From positions 1 through 42,935 of the forward strand of contig CAYYNP010000046.1 of assembly GCA_964472545.1 (NCBI GenBank): 42,935 nucleotides of DNA, given 5' to 3'. This document shows positions 34,229-42,919 of the stretch, piece after piece; position 1 is the stretch's first letter, and each line of letters begins with the position of its first letter. Under the pieces are notes generated by a model. That model was not told where the DNA came from. It saw nothing but the letters and a program-made list of their open reading frames with translations, and did no database searches. This DNA is from CAYYNP01 sp964472545 (lineage in GTDB: Bacteria; Planctomycetota; Planctomycetia; Pirellulales; Thermoguttaceae). A program made the translations under genes and the position numbers.

Positions 34229-36075
34229 GCGAACTGGCAGAACATCGACCGGCACGAAACGAAACTGCACCGAGCAGACTGGCTGCGCTGCGCGGGCAAC
34301 TGGCCGATCTGCGTCGCCGGCGGCGCCGCATTTGCCTGGGCACGGCCTACATTGGCCTGGGGTTGATCGTGCTCTGCGGCCTGGCCGTGATCTTCCCGTT
34401 GGATTGGTGGCTGGTGATGAGCCGGCTGCAAAGGGCGATCTGTCTCGCGGCGGCCGGCGGCGTTGGCTACTGGGCCTTTCGCCGCACGTGCCGGCCGTGG
34501 CTTCTGCGGCGCGAATCGGAACTCGACGTGGCCCTGCTGGTCGAGGGTTTGGAGCAGATCGACAGCGACCTGATTGCCGCCGTGCAGTTCGACTCGCCCG
34601 ACGCGGCCGGCTGGGGATCCGCACAACTCGAACGGGCCGTGATCGAGCGGGCGGCGGCGCTCGGGCCGGGGCTCGACGTCGGCCAGGCAATCTCCTACCG
34701 GCGTCTTTCGCGGCGAGCCCGGCTCTTGGCGGCGACGCTGCTGCTCTGGACGGGCGTCACCCTGTGGGTGCCCGGCCACGTGGCTGCGTTCCTCTGCCGC
34801 TTGGCGTTTAGTTCCCGCCCTTATCCGACCATGACGCGAATCGACGCGATCGCGGTCAAGAGCCATGCGATCGATCCAGGCGCCCCCGACGCACCGATCG
34901 CTTGGGATTCCGTGCCCAGCCGTCCGGCCGATCCCGGCGGCGAGCCGCTGAAGATCCCCTTTGGCCATCGGGCGAGAATCGAAGTGCAGTCTTCCGGCCG
35001 GCTGCCCGACGGCGGTCGTGCCGATTTGACCGTGATGCGAGACGGCCGCTCGGCCGAGGGGCGAACGGTCAAGCTCGGCCGAGTCGACCAGGGCAACGTC
35101 TACGTCGCCGAGTTGGATCGGTTGGTCGACGAGACGCATTACCGGCTCTCGTTGGGCGATGCACAAACCGACGTCGGCGTTTTGAGCGTCATCGCCTTGC
35201 CCCAAGCCGAGATCGAACTGGAAGTCGTTCCGCCGGGCTACGTCGCCGCCGCCGCGCCGGCGGAGTCGCCGGAGATTCCGCCCGGGCTGCGGCAAGTCTC
35301 GGTCGTCGAGGGCTCGCGCGTGGTGATTCGATTGCGCAGCGACCGGCCGCTGGAGGCCGCCGACGTATCGCTTCAGCAGCCCGATGCCGCGACCTCGACG
35401 GAAGCCCACTTCGCGATGCGGCCCGCTCCGCCGGACGGCCAGAACGCCGCGGGAACCTGCTGGGTTCTCGACGCCGACGACACGCCGCTGGCAGCCGTCC
35501 GCCGTACGGTGAAGTTCTCCGTCGACGTGACCGACCCGTTCGGCCAGCACTTGAGCGAACCGATCGAGGGCCGTATCGACATCCAAGGCGACGAACGGCC
35601 CAGCGTGGCCGGGGCGATCGTAACGCCCTACGTCCTGCCGAACGCCGAGCCCTCGATCGCCTTTCGCGCCACCGACGACTACGGCCTGGCCCGGGTGGCG
35701 ATCGAGTATGAGGTGATCCACGAGGGCGGCCTGCCGGAGCCGGAACAGGAGATCACGATTTGGACGCCGCCGGAGGTACGCCCCACGGAACGGCACGCCG
35801 TCTCGCCCACCCTCGACACGGGCCCGGGGCGACAGTTCGCCTTCGACCTGCGACCGCTCGGGCTGGTCAAGGGCGATCGGGTGCGGGTCACGCTGAAGGC
35901 CGTCGATTCTCGCGGGGCCGGCAGCGGCAAAGCGGGCCTCGGCGACGAGCCGCTGTTGTTTCGCGTGACCGACGAGCGCGGTATTCGAGCGATGATCGCC
36001 GCGGAAGACCTGCAATCCGCCCGGGAACTTGATAAGATGATCCGGTGGCAGCTTGGCATAGGAGGCTCGCGATGA
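34225..36075 (+). CDS. DUF4175-like large membrane protein
   Basis: The GTG at 34225 overlaps the previous TGA by 4 bp and gives 616 residues. The upstream ATG at 34144 would overlap the neighbour by 85 bp. The N-terminus has a basic helix (LRGQLADLRRRRRR) and TM helices at ICLGTAYIGLGLIVLCGLAV, LQRAICLAAAGGVGYWAF and LLAATLLLWTGVTLWVPGHV. The rest is a series of extracytoplasmic beta domains (IELEVVPPGYV, FSVDVTDPFGQHLSEPIEG, IAFRATDDYGLARVAIEYEV). This matches the DUF4175-like architecture found behind BatA/VWA genes. The function is unknown. It overlaps the coiled-coil gene that follows by 4 bp. Confidence 0.8.
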   Translation: MSELAEHRPARNETAPSRLAALRGQLADLRRRRRRICLGTAYIGLGLIVLCGLAVIFPLDWWLVMSRLQRAICLAAAGGVGYWAFRRTCRPWLLRRESELDVALLVEGLEQIDSDLIAAVQFDSPDAAGWGSAQLERAVIERAAALGPGLDVGQAISYRRLSRRARLLAATLLLWTGVTLWVPGHVAAFLCRLAFSSRPYPTMTRIDAIAVKSHAIDPGAPDAPIAWDSVPSRPADPGGEPLKIPFGHRARIEVQSSGRLPDGGRADLTVMRDGRSAEGRTVKLGRVDQGNVYVAELDRLVDETHYRLSLGDAQTDVGVLSVIALPQAEIELEVVPPGYVAAAAPAESPEIPPGLRQVSVVEGSRVVIRLRSDRPLEAADVSLQQPDAATSTEAHFAMRPAPPDGQNAAGTCWVLDADDTPLAAVRRTVKFSVDVTDPFGQHLSEPIEGRIDIQGDERPSVAGAIVTPYVLPNAEPSIAFRATDDYGLARVAIEYEVIHEGGLPEPEQEITIWTPPEVRPTERHAVSPTLDTGPGRQFAFDLRPLGLVKGDRVRVTLKAVDSRGAGSGKAGLGDEPLLFRVTDERGIRAMIAAEDLQSARELDKMIRWQLGIGGSR

Positions 36076-38078
36076 GCCGCTGTTGCGTGTGTCTAACGTT
36101 CGCTCTGCTTTTCGCGGTTGGTCGTGTGTCTTTGGCCCAAAGTGCCGAACCCCCTCCCGACGCCGAGCCACCTATCGAGGCCGAATTGGCCGCGGGCGCC
36201 GAGATCCTCGACCCGCAGCAGCGGCGCGAGATCCAGCAGCAGGTCCGCGAGACGGCCCGCTCGATGGTCGCACAGATCCTCGACGTCCAACTGAAGCAAC
36301 TCGAAGAGAACCGCCTTACGTCGCATCCCTGGTACGGCCAGATCCGTGCGATGCGGACACGCGTCGACGATCTGATCGAGGCGGAAATGCCGGAGTTGAT
36401 CGCCATGCTCGGGCAGTTGGAAGGCGGAACGGCCGGCGACCGAGACGCGGCGCTGTTGGAGGCTCGGGCCAGGGCCCGACAGATCGTCTCCCGGCTTGCC
36501 GCCGAGCGCTTCGCCCTGCTGCACCGGCTGCAAGTCGCCGAGATCACCGCCCAGGCCCGCCGGCTGATCGAATTGCAGTCGAACGCGTTGGCCGCCACCG
36601 ATGCGTTGTCCTCGCAGCCGATCGCCAATCGCGAGGCGTCGACGCTGGCCACGATCGAAGACCAGCGCGACGTGGCCGGGCTCTTTGACGAGTTCGTCGT
36701 GGCATTGGGCCGCGTCAGCCGGGCCACCTGGCACGGGCCGTTACCCGCGGAAGCCGCCAGAGGGCTCAAGCAGCTTGAAGAGGCCGGCGTCAAGGGGCAA
36801 CTCGGCGCCGCCGTGGGCGGATTGCGGTCGGCCTCGTTCGCCGAAGCCGCCGCCAGCCAGAAGGCCGTGATCGGTGGATTGCAGACGCTGTTGGAACAGA
36901 TCGAACGGGCCGAAGGGCTGAAGGCTGCCGACGGCAACGCCGCGGCCGGAGCGATTCGCCGGTTGATCGAGCAGCAACGCGAACTCCGCCGGCAGACCCA
37001 ACAGGCCGACGCGAACCTGCCCGACGGCGATCCGCTGGTCAACGGCCAAAGCGATATCCGCCGCCAGATTGCCGAATTTGCCAAGTCGCTGCGAGACTCG
37101 CCCGCTGTCGGCGAAGCACTCGACGAAGCCGAAAAGGCGGCCTCCGACGCGGCCGAGGAGCTTTTCGCCCACGATCGCGACGGTGCGGTGGCGAAGCAGG
37201 ACCAGGTGCTCGAACATCTCGAAGCTGCCGCCTCGCAGGCCGGCACGGGGGCGAACGACGAGATGACGGAGATGGCCGTTGCTGCTGCGGCTCTCGACGC
37301 GGCGGTCGAGGCTGAGCAGCAAATCGCCGAGGCGGCCGGCGATGCCGCCGGCGCACGGGGGCTCGACGCCGAATCGGCCGCTGAACTCGGCAAGAAACAG
37401 GACGTCGTCGAACAGCTCGTCGACAAGGTCGCCGAGGGTATCATCGAAGAGGCTCCCGCGGCGGCCGAGACCCTTCAGCAGGCCAAGCCGCCGATGCAGG
37501 GAGCCGGCTCGAGTTTGGCCGCCGCCGGGCAAACGCCGGGCGAGGCCTCGAAACCGGCGGCCGCTACGGCGGCGTCTCGAGCCCAACAGGCAGCCGAAAA
37601 ACTCACCCAGGCCGCGGGAGAACTCCGCGCGGCGCTTCAGCGCATGGCCGCTGAGGCCGGGCAATCGGTCGGCGCGCCGATGCCCGGCATGCCTGGCGGC
37701 GCGTCGCCCACGAATGCAGCAATCCGAGAAGCAGCACAACTGGCGGCCCAACTGGCCGGCGCGTCGAACGCGGGTGCCGCGCCCAATCCCGCAGCCGACC
37801 CCATTCCCACCAACACGCCCGGCGCGGCGTCCGGAGCCGGCGGGGGACCGGCCGACGGACAGCCCGGGCAAAGTCAAACGCCGGCGGATATGGCCGCACA
37901 AACACCGGACAGTGCAGCGGACGACCCGGGCGAGTTGCTCGATCGCCAATTGCAGCAAGACCCCTGGTTCGCCCGCCTCCCGCCCGAGGTCCGCGCCGCC
38001 ATCCGCAGCAATGCCCGTCGCCCGTTTCCTCGCGGCTACGAAGAGCGATTGAAGCAGTATTTTCGCAGCGGAAATTGA
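36072..38078 (+). CDS. Secreted Ala/Gln-rich coiled-coil protein, last gene of the BatA operon
   Basis: The ATG at 36072 overlaps the previous stop by 4 bp. The 668-residue product has a signal peptide (CCVCLTFALLFAVGRVSLAQ). Long helical, Ala/Glu/Gln-rich segments follow through residue 500 (QQRREIQQQVRETARSM, IRRLIEQQRELRRQTQQAD, AAEKLTQAAGELRAALQRM). A Pro/Gly-rich linker then leads to a conserved-looking tail, DPWFARLPPEVRAAIRSN and YEERLKQYFRSG. Proteins with this tail occur beside DUF4175-like genes in planctomycetes. Probably an extracytoplasmic partner of that protein. No enzyme motif is visible. Two palindromes separate it from the convergent antiporter gene and may end its transcript. 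Confidence 0.8.
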   Translation: MSRCCVCLTFALLFAVGRVSLAQSAEPPPDAEPPIEAELAAGAEILDPQQRREIQQQVRETARSMVAQILDVQLKQLEENRLTSHPWYGQIRAMRTRVDDLIEAEMPELIAMLGQLEGGTAGDRDAALLEARARARQIVSRLAAERFALLHRLQVAEITAQARRLIELQSNALAATDALSSQPIANREASTLATIEDQRDVAGLFDEFVVALGRVSRATWHGPLPAEAARGLKQLEEAGVKGQLGAAVGGLRSASFAEAAASQKAVIGGLQTLLEQIERAEGLKAADGNAAAGAIRRLIEQQRELRRQTQQADANLPDGDPLVNGQSDIRRQIAEFAKSLRDSPAVGEALDEAEKAASDAAEELFAHDRDGAVAKQDQVLEHLEAAASQAGTGANDEMTEMAVAAAALDAAVEAEQQIAEAAGDAAGARGLDAESAAELGKKQDVVEQLVDKVAEGIIEEAPAAAETLQQAKPPMQGAGSSLAAAGQTPGEASKPAAATAASRAQQAAEKLTQAAGELRAALQRMAAEAGQSVGAPMPGMPGGASPTNAAIREAAQLAAQLAGASNAGAAPNPAADPIPTNTPGAASGAGGGPADGQPGQSQTPADMAAQTPDSAADDPGELLDRQLQQDPWFARLPPEVRAAIRSNARRPFPRGYEERLKQYFRSGN

Positions 38079-38115
38079 CCGCGTGAAGGGCGCTGTGACG
38101 CGAGTTCATTGACAA

Positions 38116-38190
38116 TGTGCCACTGCTTCACAGAAGCAGTGTTCATCAGGGCAATCTTCTGCGGCACTGCTTCTGCGAAGCAGTGGCACA
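38116..38190. repeat. CACTGCTTC-type nested hairpins
   Basis: Two small perfect hairpins, CACTGCTTC-ACA-GAAGCAGTG (38121-38141) and CACTGCTTC-TGC-GAAGCAGTG (38165-38185), lie side by side. The outer ends TGTGCCACTGCTTC (38116) and GAAGCAGTGGCACA (38177) also pair, so a cruciform or one long hairpin is possible. It sits between convergent genes. Confidence 0.85.
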
Positions 38191-38220
38191 CGGCAGTGAG
38201 CGAAGAGACATGCGTTCCTA

Positions 38221-38315
38221 CTAGCCGGAGGCGGAAGCCCCCGGACGGTCCGCATCACGGCTCAAGTGTCGTCCTCACTCGTGCAAACCCTCCGGGGGCT
38301 TCCGCCCCCGGCTAG
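38221..38315. repeat. CTAGCCGG...CCCCCGG inverted repeat, complete copy
   Basis: The left arm (38221-38245, starting CTAGCCGGAGGCGGAAGCCC) and right arm (38291-38315) pair at 24 of 25 positions around a 45-nt loop. A single arm of the same element, followed by GGACGGTCC as here, lies at 12898-12930. It ends 8 bp before the stop codon of the antiporter gene and could work as a two-way terminator. Confidence 0.85.
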
Positions 38316-38322
38316 TTTCGGC

Positions 38323-40020
38323 TCAGCGCGATCGAAGCAGCCAAAGTGCGAGAAACAACAGTCCGGAAACGCCGGCCCCGGCCAGGATTCCGAACCAACA
38401 CGAGAGCCCACAGGCCGCCGGCACGTAGCCGAGCCCCAGGGCAATGCCGGCGACGGTCAGTGCGTAGGGCATCTGTGTCCGCACGTGGGCTAGGTGGTCG
38501 CAGGAGGCGGCCGTGGAACTCATGATCGTGGTGTCGGAGATCGGCGAGCAGTGGTCGCCGAAGATGGCCCCGTCTAACACGGCGGCGATGCTGATGATGG
38601 TGATCGGGCCGTAGAGGTCGCCGTCGAGGTGGAAGGCGATCGGCACGGCGATGGGAATCAGGATGCCCATCGTACCCCAACTCGTACCGGTGGCAAACGC
38701 GGTCAGCCCGGCGATCGCGAATACGATCGCCGGGAACAACCACGGCGAGATCGCGCCGCCGACGGCGTTGGCCAGGAATTGGCCTGTCTGCAACTCGCCA
38801 CAGGCCGACTTCAGCGACCAGGCCAAGATCAACACGGTGACCGGGAACAGGCCGCCGCGAACGCCCGTCAGCAATGCTCTGAGCAACGCCCGCAACGGGA
38901 TCCGCCCCAAGCCCAAGGACAACACGATTGCCAGCAACAGCCCTACGTTCGACGCGGCAGCCAGGAGCTGCTCGCTGCCGGTGTCGCTCCACTGCAGCGC
39001 GTCTCGCCAGGCGGAGGGGCGAATGAGAGCAACCGGGTCTGCAGCCAGCATCCCCCAGCCGCCCCCGCTGTAGAAGAGTCCGCCGAGAAACGTCAGCAGC
39101 AACGCCGCCATGGGTACGATCGCCGTGGTGGCGTAGATCTTTGCCAGTGGATGCGGTTCGGCCGCGGCCAGGGCGTTGGAGGTCATCGGCCGGGCATCGT
39201 CGTCGAGCAGCTTGCCGAGTTCGGCCGCCCGCCGCTCGGCCTTGGCCATCGGCCCGTAGTCCTGGCCGGAGAAGGCATTGAGAAACACGAAGACGATCAT
39301 CCCGATGCAGTAGAAGCGAAAGCCCAAGGCATCGAAGAACATCGCGTAGCCGTCGAGATTCAACTCCAGTTCGGCGGCCACGCCGGAGAGATAGCCCACT
39401 TCGACGCCGATCCAGGTACTGATCACGGCGATGCCTGCGATCGGGGCGGCGGTGGCGTCGACCAGGAAGGCCAGTTTCTCGCGGCTGATCCGTTGCCGGT
39501 CGGTCATCGGCCGCAACGTCGAGCCGACGATCATCGTGTTGGCGTAGTCGTCGATGAAGATGATCAGCCCGGCGAAGAAGGCCGCCAGCCGGGTCGAACG
39601 CACCGAGCGGGCGAACCGCATCAGCCAAGCGGCCACGCCCTGCAGGCCCCCGCCGGCCAGCATTACGGAGATCATCGCCATGATGAAAACGACGTAGAGT
39701 AGGATAAGCTGGTTGACGCCGTCGCCCACGCTGCCGGCCACGTACTCGACGCCCGAGCCGCGCCACGGGCCCGACTGCCACGTTTCGCCGTCGCCCGGCA
39801 GCGTCAACAGCCCTCCAGCCAACACGGCCGCCGAGAGGCTGACGAAGATCCGGCCGGTGACCAGTGCCAGGGTAATCGCCAACAGCGGCGGCACGATCGC
39901 GTACCACGGCGGCATCTCCGGCGGCTGCGACCGCGTGGCGAGATAGGCGAACAGACAGATCGCCACAAACGCGATCGCGGCCGAAAGGCCCAGCAGCGGC
40001 GTCTTGCGTCCTTTGCTCAC
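38323..40020 (-). CDS. NhaC-type Na+/H+ antiporter family protein
   Basis: From the GTG at 40020 (GAGGAG 6 bp upstream, the best site in the region) the protein has 565 residues and about 12-13 hydrophobic segments. An ORF start at 40170 would add a spurious Pro-rich N-terminus translated from a G/C tract. Family features are FFAGLIIFIDDYANTMIVGS near residue 170, VDATAAPIAGIAVISTWIG, FATGTSWGTMGILIPIA near 450, and FGDHCSPISDTTIMSS near 500. These occur in the NhaC/DUF-type antiporters and related amino-acid antiporters. It would exchange Na+ for H+ or carry an organic substrate across the inner membrane. The exact ion cannot be decided. Confidence 0.88.
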   Translation of the reverse strand: MSKGRKTPLLGLSAAIAFVAICLFAYLATRSQPPEMPPWYAIVPPLLAITLALVTGRIFVSLSAAVLAGGLLTLPGDGETWQSGPWRGSGVEYVAGSVGDGVNQLILLYVVFIMAMISVMLAGGGLQGVAAWLMRFARSVRSTRLAAFFAGLIIFIDDYANTMIVGSTLRPMTDRQRISREKLAFLVDATAAPIAGIAVISTWIGVEVGYLSGVAAELELNLDGYAMFFDALGFRFYCIGMIVFVFLNAFSGQDYGPMAKAERRAAELGKLLDDDARPMTSNALAAAEPHPLAKIYATTAIVPMAALLLTFLGGLFYSGGGWGMLAADPVALIRPSAWRDALQWSDTGSEQLLAAASNVGLLLAIVLSLGLGRIPLRALLRALLTGVRGGLFPVTVLILAWSLKSACGELQTGQFLANAVGGAISPWLFPAIVFAIAGLTAFATGTSWGTMGILIPIAVPIAFHLDGDLYGPITIISIAAVLDGAIFGDHCSPISDTTIMSSTAASCDHLAHVRTQMPYALTVAGIALGLGYVPAACGLSCWFGILAGAGVSGLLFLALWLLRSR

Positions 40021-40276
40021 AGAAGTCTCCTCATCGTACGACGGGCGGGGGGGGGGGGCGGCCGCCCCGGGGGCCGCCGGGGGCGGCGGGGGGGGGCCGC
40101 CTGGCGTCGCGGCGGCCGGGGGGGGTGGGCGCCCCCCCCCCCCGGCCCAGCCACCCGGCCACCCAGCCACTACAGTATGACGTATTCTCCGCTACGACAG
40201 AAGGCTTGTCGGCCGAAGAGTAACGGACCATACTGTTGTCTGCTATCGTGACACCTCGCCAACAGGAGATGCGCCG
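40021..40276. other. Divergent intergenic region with low-complexity G/C tract and short inverted repeat
   Basis: 40041-40150 consists of runs of G, then C, with a few breaks. It is unlike any other part of the window. Downstream, ACAGTATG (40172-40179) and CATACTGT (40229-40236) form a perfect 8-bp inverted repeat. It could be an operator or a promoter element for the LamG/FG-GAP gene. AGGAGA at 40264 is a clear ribosome binding site for that gene. Confidence 0.5.
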
Positions 40277-42919
40277 ATGACGACGCGACCTTTGCTGATT
40301 GCGTTGACGATGGTCGCGGCGGCCGTGCAACCGGCGCTGCCCGATGTGACCGAAGGCCTGATCGCCCACTGGCGGTTGGACGACGTCGAGGGCAAGACCG
40401 TCACCGATTCGGCCGGCGATCACGAGGGCGTCAATCGCGGCGCCACTGTGGGGCAATCCGGCATCTTGGGCAAGGCCTTCGCCTTTGACCATCGCGAAGA
40501 CGACTACGTCGATTTCGGCAACCGGCTGCAACTCGCCGGCGGCAACGAGGTGACCGTTGCTGCGCTGGTGTGGCCCGAGTCGTTCAATCCGCCCGACGCC
40601 ACGAACCTGGCCAACAGCCGCAACGGCATCCTCGGCAGCGACGACGCCAACTTCATCTTCGCCCTTTCGGGCCAGGGCCGGCCCACGTTCGTTTTCGACG
40701 CCGGCACCAACGACTACCAGCAGATCGTCACCGAGCCGAACGACTGCGTGCCGCTAGGGACCTACTCGCACGTAGTCGTCACCCGAGCCGGCGCCACCAT
40801 GACCCTCTACATCAACGGCGTCGCCAAGATGACGGTCGACCGATACGACGCCGGCAACTTCGTCCGCTTCGGCCGCATGCACCTCGGGCGGGTGAACAAC
40901 AGCACGCGACGCGACTTCCACGGGCGGATCGACGACGTGCAGGTTTACAGCCGGGCCCTCTCGGCGGCGGCAGTGCGGCAGTTGGCCGACGAGGTCGGGC
41001 TGGGCGGCGTGGTGCCGCCGAAGCCGCCGCCGGGAAGCCGAGGGCTCCAGCGGCTGAAGTACAATCATCCCGGGCTGGTGGTCGACCTGGGCGTGGGGCT
41101 CTGGGCCCTGCCGCTGCCGATGGACTACGACGGCGACGGCGATTTCGACCTGGTCGTCTCCTGTGCCGACGTGCCCTACAACGGCACCTACTTCTTCGAG
41201 AACACCCAGGGCAACGTCACCTTCCCCACGTTCAAGCCCGGCCGGCGGATCGGCCCGGGCATCCACAACGTGCAGGTGTCGCACGTCGGCGGCAAGGCAC
41301 GCGTGCTGTTGCCGGAGCATGAGTGCGTCGGCTTTCGGGAAAACGGCTTCGACAAGCGCGTCAAGTTGCCCGCCCCGCAGAAGGTCCACGAAACGGGCGG
41401 CCGCATTCGGGCCAACCAGTGGAAGCTGGCCGACTACGACGGCGACGGGCGGGCCGACCTGATCGTGGGCATCGGCGATTGGACCGACTACGGCTGGGAC
41501 AACGCCTTCAACCAGCGCGGCGAGTGGACCCGGGGGCCGCTGCGGGGATTCGTCTATTGGCTGAGAAACGGGGGCACGGTCGAACGGCCCGACTATCAGC
41601 CGCCGCAGAAGATCGTCGCCGACGGCCGGCCGCTGGAGGTCTTCGGCATGCCGTCGCCGAACCTGGCGGACTTCGACGGCGACGGCGATCTGGACATCAT
41701 CTGCGGCGAGTTCGTCGACGGCCTGACGTGGTTCCAGAACACCGGCACGCGAACTGCGCCGAAGTACGCGGCGGGCCGTCGGTTGACGTCCGGTGGGAGG
41801 GCGCTGCGGATGGACCTCTGCATGATCGTGCCGGTGGCCGTTGATTGGGACTGCGACGGCGACGTCGATCTGGTGGTCGGCGAAGAGGACGGCCGGGTGG
41901 CGCTGCTGGAACACACCGGGGAGGTCGTCGACGGCATGCCGCAGTTTCGTCGGCCGGTCCATTTTCGCCAACAGGCCGACGAGGTGAAGTTCGGGGCACT
42001 GGTCACGCCGGTGGGTGTCGACTTCGACGACGACGGCGATGAAGACCTCGTCTGCGGCAACACGGCCGGCACCATCGGGCTGATCGAGAATCTCGACGGC
42101 CGCTTCCCGCCGCGGTGGGCCGCCCCGCGATACATCGAATCCGACGGGCGGCCGATCCGCATCATGGCCGGGCCCAACGGCTCGATCCAAGGCCCCTGCG
42201 AGGCCAAGTGGGGATACACCACGTTGAGTGTGGCCGACTGGGACCACGACTCTCTGCCGGACCTGGTGGTGAATTCGATCTGGGGCAAGGTCGTCTGGTA
42301 TCGCAACACGGGAACGCCGAAGCACCCCGAATTCACCGCCGCCAGCCCGATCGAGGTGCAGTGGGACGGCCCGCCGCCGAAGCCGCCCTGGAATTGGTGG
42401 AATCCACACGGCAAGCAACTCGCTACGCAATGGCGGACGACGCCGCTGGTGGTCGATTTCGACGAGGACGGGCTGAACGATCTGGTGATGCTCGACCACG
42501 AGGGCTATCTGGCGTGGTTCGAGCGAGTGAAGATCAACGGCGTGCTGCAACTGAAGCCGCCGCAACGGGCGTTCGCCGGTGAGGACGGCCGGCCGTTGAG
42601 ACTCAACGCCGGCGAGGCGGGCCGCAGCGGGCGCCGCAAGCTCTGCGCGGTCGATTGGGACCGCGACGGACGCCTCGATCTGTTGGCCAACAGCCGCAAC
42701 GTCGACCTTCTACAAAACACGGGTACGCGCGACGGCCGGACCGTACTGACCAACCGTGGCCAGCTTGACCCCCGCCGGCTGGCCGGCCATACTACCAGCC
42801 CCACGGTGGTCGATTGGGATCGCAACGGCGTGCCGGATCTGGTGGTTGGGGGTGAAGACGGGTATCTGTACTACCTGCGGAATCCACACGCGACCGAGGC
42901 GGCAGGGGCTGGGGACTAG
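40277..42919 (+). CDS. Secreted LamG plus FG-GAP/VCBS-repeat protein
   Basis: The 880-residue protein has a signal peptide (LLIALTMVAAAVQPALPD). Residues about 25-240 form a concanavalin/LamG domain: GLIAHWRLDDVEGKTVTDSA, DDYVDFGNRLQL, THVVVTRAG-like SHVVVTRAGATMTLYINGV and HGRIDDVQVYSRALSAA. About nine Ca-binding FG-GAP repeats follow, with the pattern D-x-D-x-D-G-x-x-D (DYDGDGDFDLVVS, DYDGDGRADLIVG, DFDGDGDLDIICG, DWDCDGDVDLVVG, DFDDDGDEDLVCG, DFDEDGLNDLVML, DWDRDGRLDLLAN and others), consistent with a beta-propeller. It is likely an extracellular glycan-binding protein. I see no catalytic domain. The gene is complete and ends near the window edge. Confidence 0.9.
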   Translation: MTTRPLLIALTMVAAAVQPALPDVTEGLIAHWRLDDVEGKTVTDSAGDHEGVNRGATVGQSGILGKAFAFDHREDDYVDFGNRLQLAGGNEVTVAALVWPESFNPPDATNLANSRNGILGSDDANFIFALSGQGRPTFVFDAGTNDYQQIVTEPNDCVPLGTYSHVVVTRAGATMTLYINGVAKMTVDRYDAGNFVRFGRMHLGRVNNSTRRDFHGRIDDVQVYSRALSAAAVRQLADEVGLGGVVPPKPPPGSRGLQRLKYNHPGLVVDLGVGLWALPLPMDYDGDGDFDLVVSCADVPYNGTYFFENTQGNVTFPTFKPGRRIGPGIHNVQVSHVGGKARVLLPEHECVGFRENGFDKRVKLPAPQKVHETGGRIRANQWKLADYDGDGRADLIVGIGDWTDYGWDNAFNQRGEWTRGPLRGFVYWLRNGGTVERPDYQPPQKIVADGRPLEVFGMPSPNLADFDGDGDLDIICGEFVDGLTWFQNTGTRTAPKYAAGRRLTSGGRALRMDLCMIVPVAVDWDCDGDVDLVVGEEDGRVALLEHTGEVVDGMPQFRRPVHFRQQADEVKFGALVTPVGVDFDDDGDEDLVCGNTAGTIGLIENLDGRFPPRWAAPRYIESDGRPIRIMAGPNGSIQGPCEAKWGYTTLSVADWDHDSLPDLVVNSIWGKVVWYRNTGTPKHPEFTAASPIEVQWDGPPPKPPWNWWNPHGKQLATQWRTTPLVVDFDEDGLNDLVMLDHEGYLAWFERVKINGVLQLKPPQRAFAGEDGRPLRLNAGEAGRSGRRKLCAVDWDRDGRLDLLANSRNVDLLQNTGTRDGRTVLTNRGQLDPRRLAGHTTSPTVVDWDRNGVPDLVVGGEDGYLYYLRNPHATEAAGAGD

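Noticed and set aside
32219..36171. Two minus-strand open frames of more than 820 residues
   Set aside because: They are antisense to the BatA operon genes, whose frames have clear domains and 4-bp overlaps. The antisense products show no recognisable motif.
40021..40170. Pro-rich N-terminal extension of the antiporter
   Set aside because: It would be translated from a homopolymeric G/C tract. The GTG at 40020 has a strong GAGGAG site and begins at the expected place for the family.
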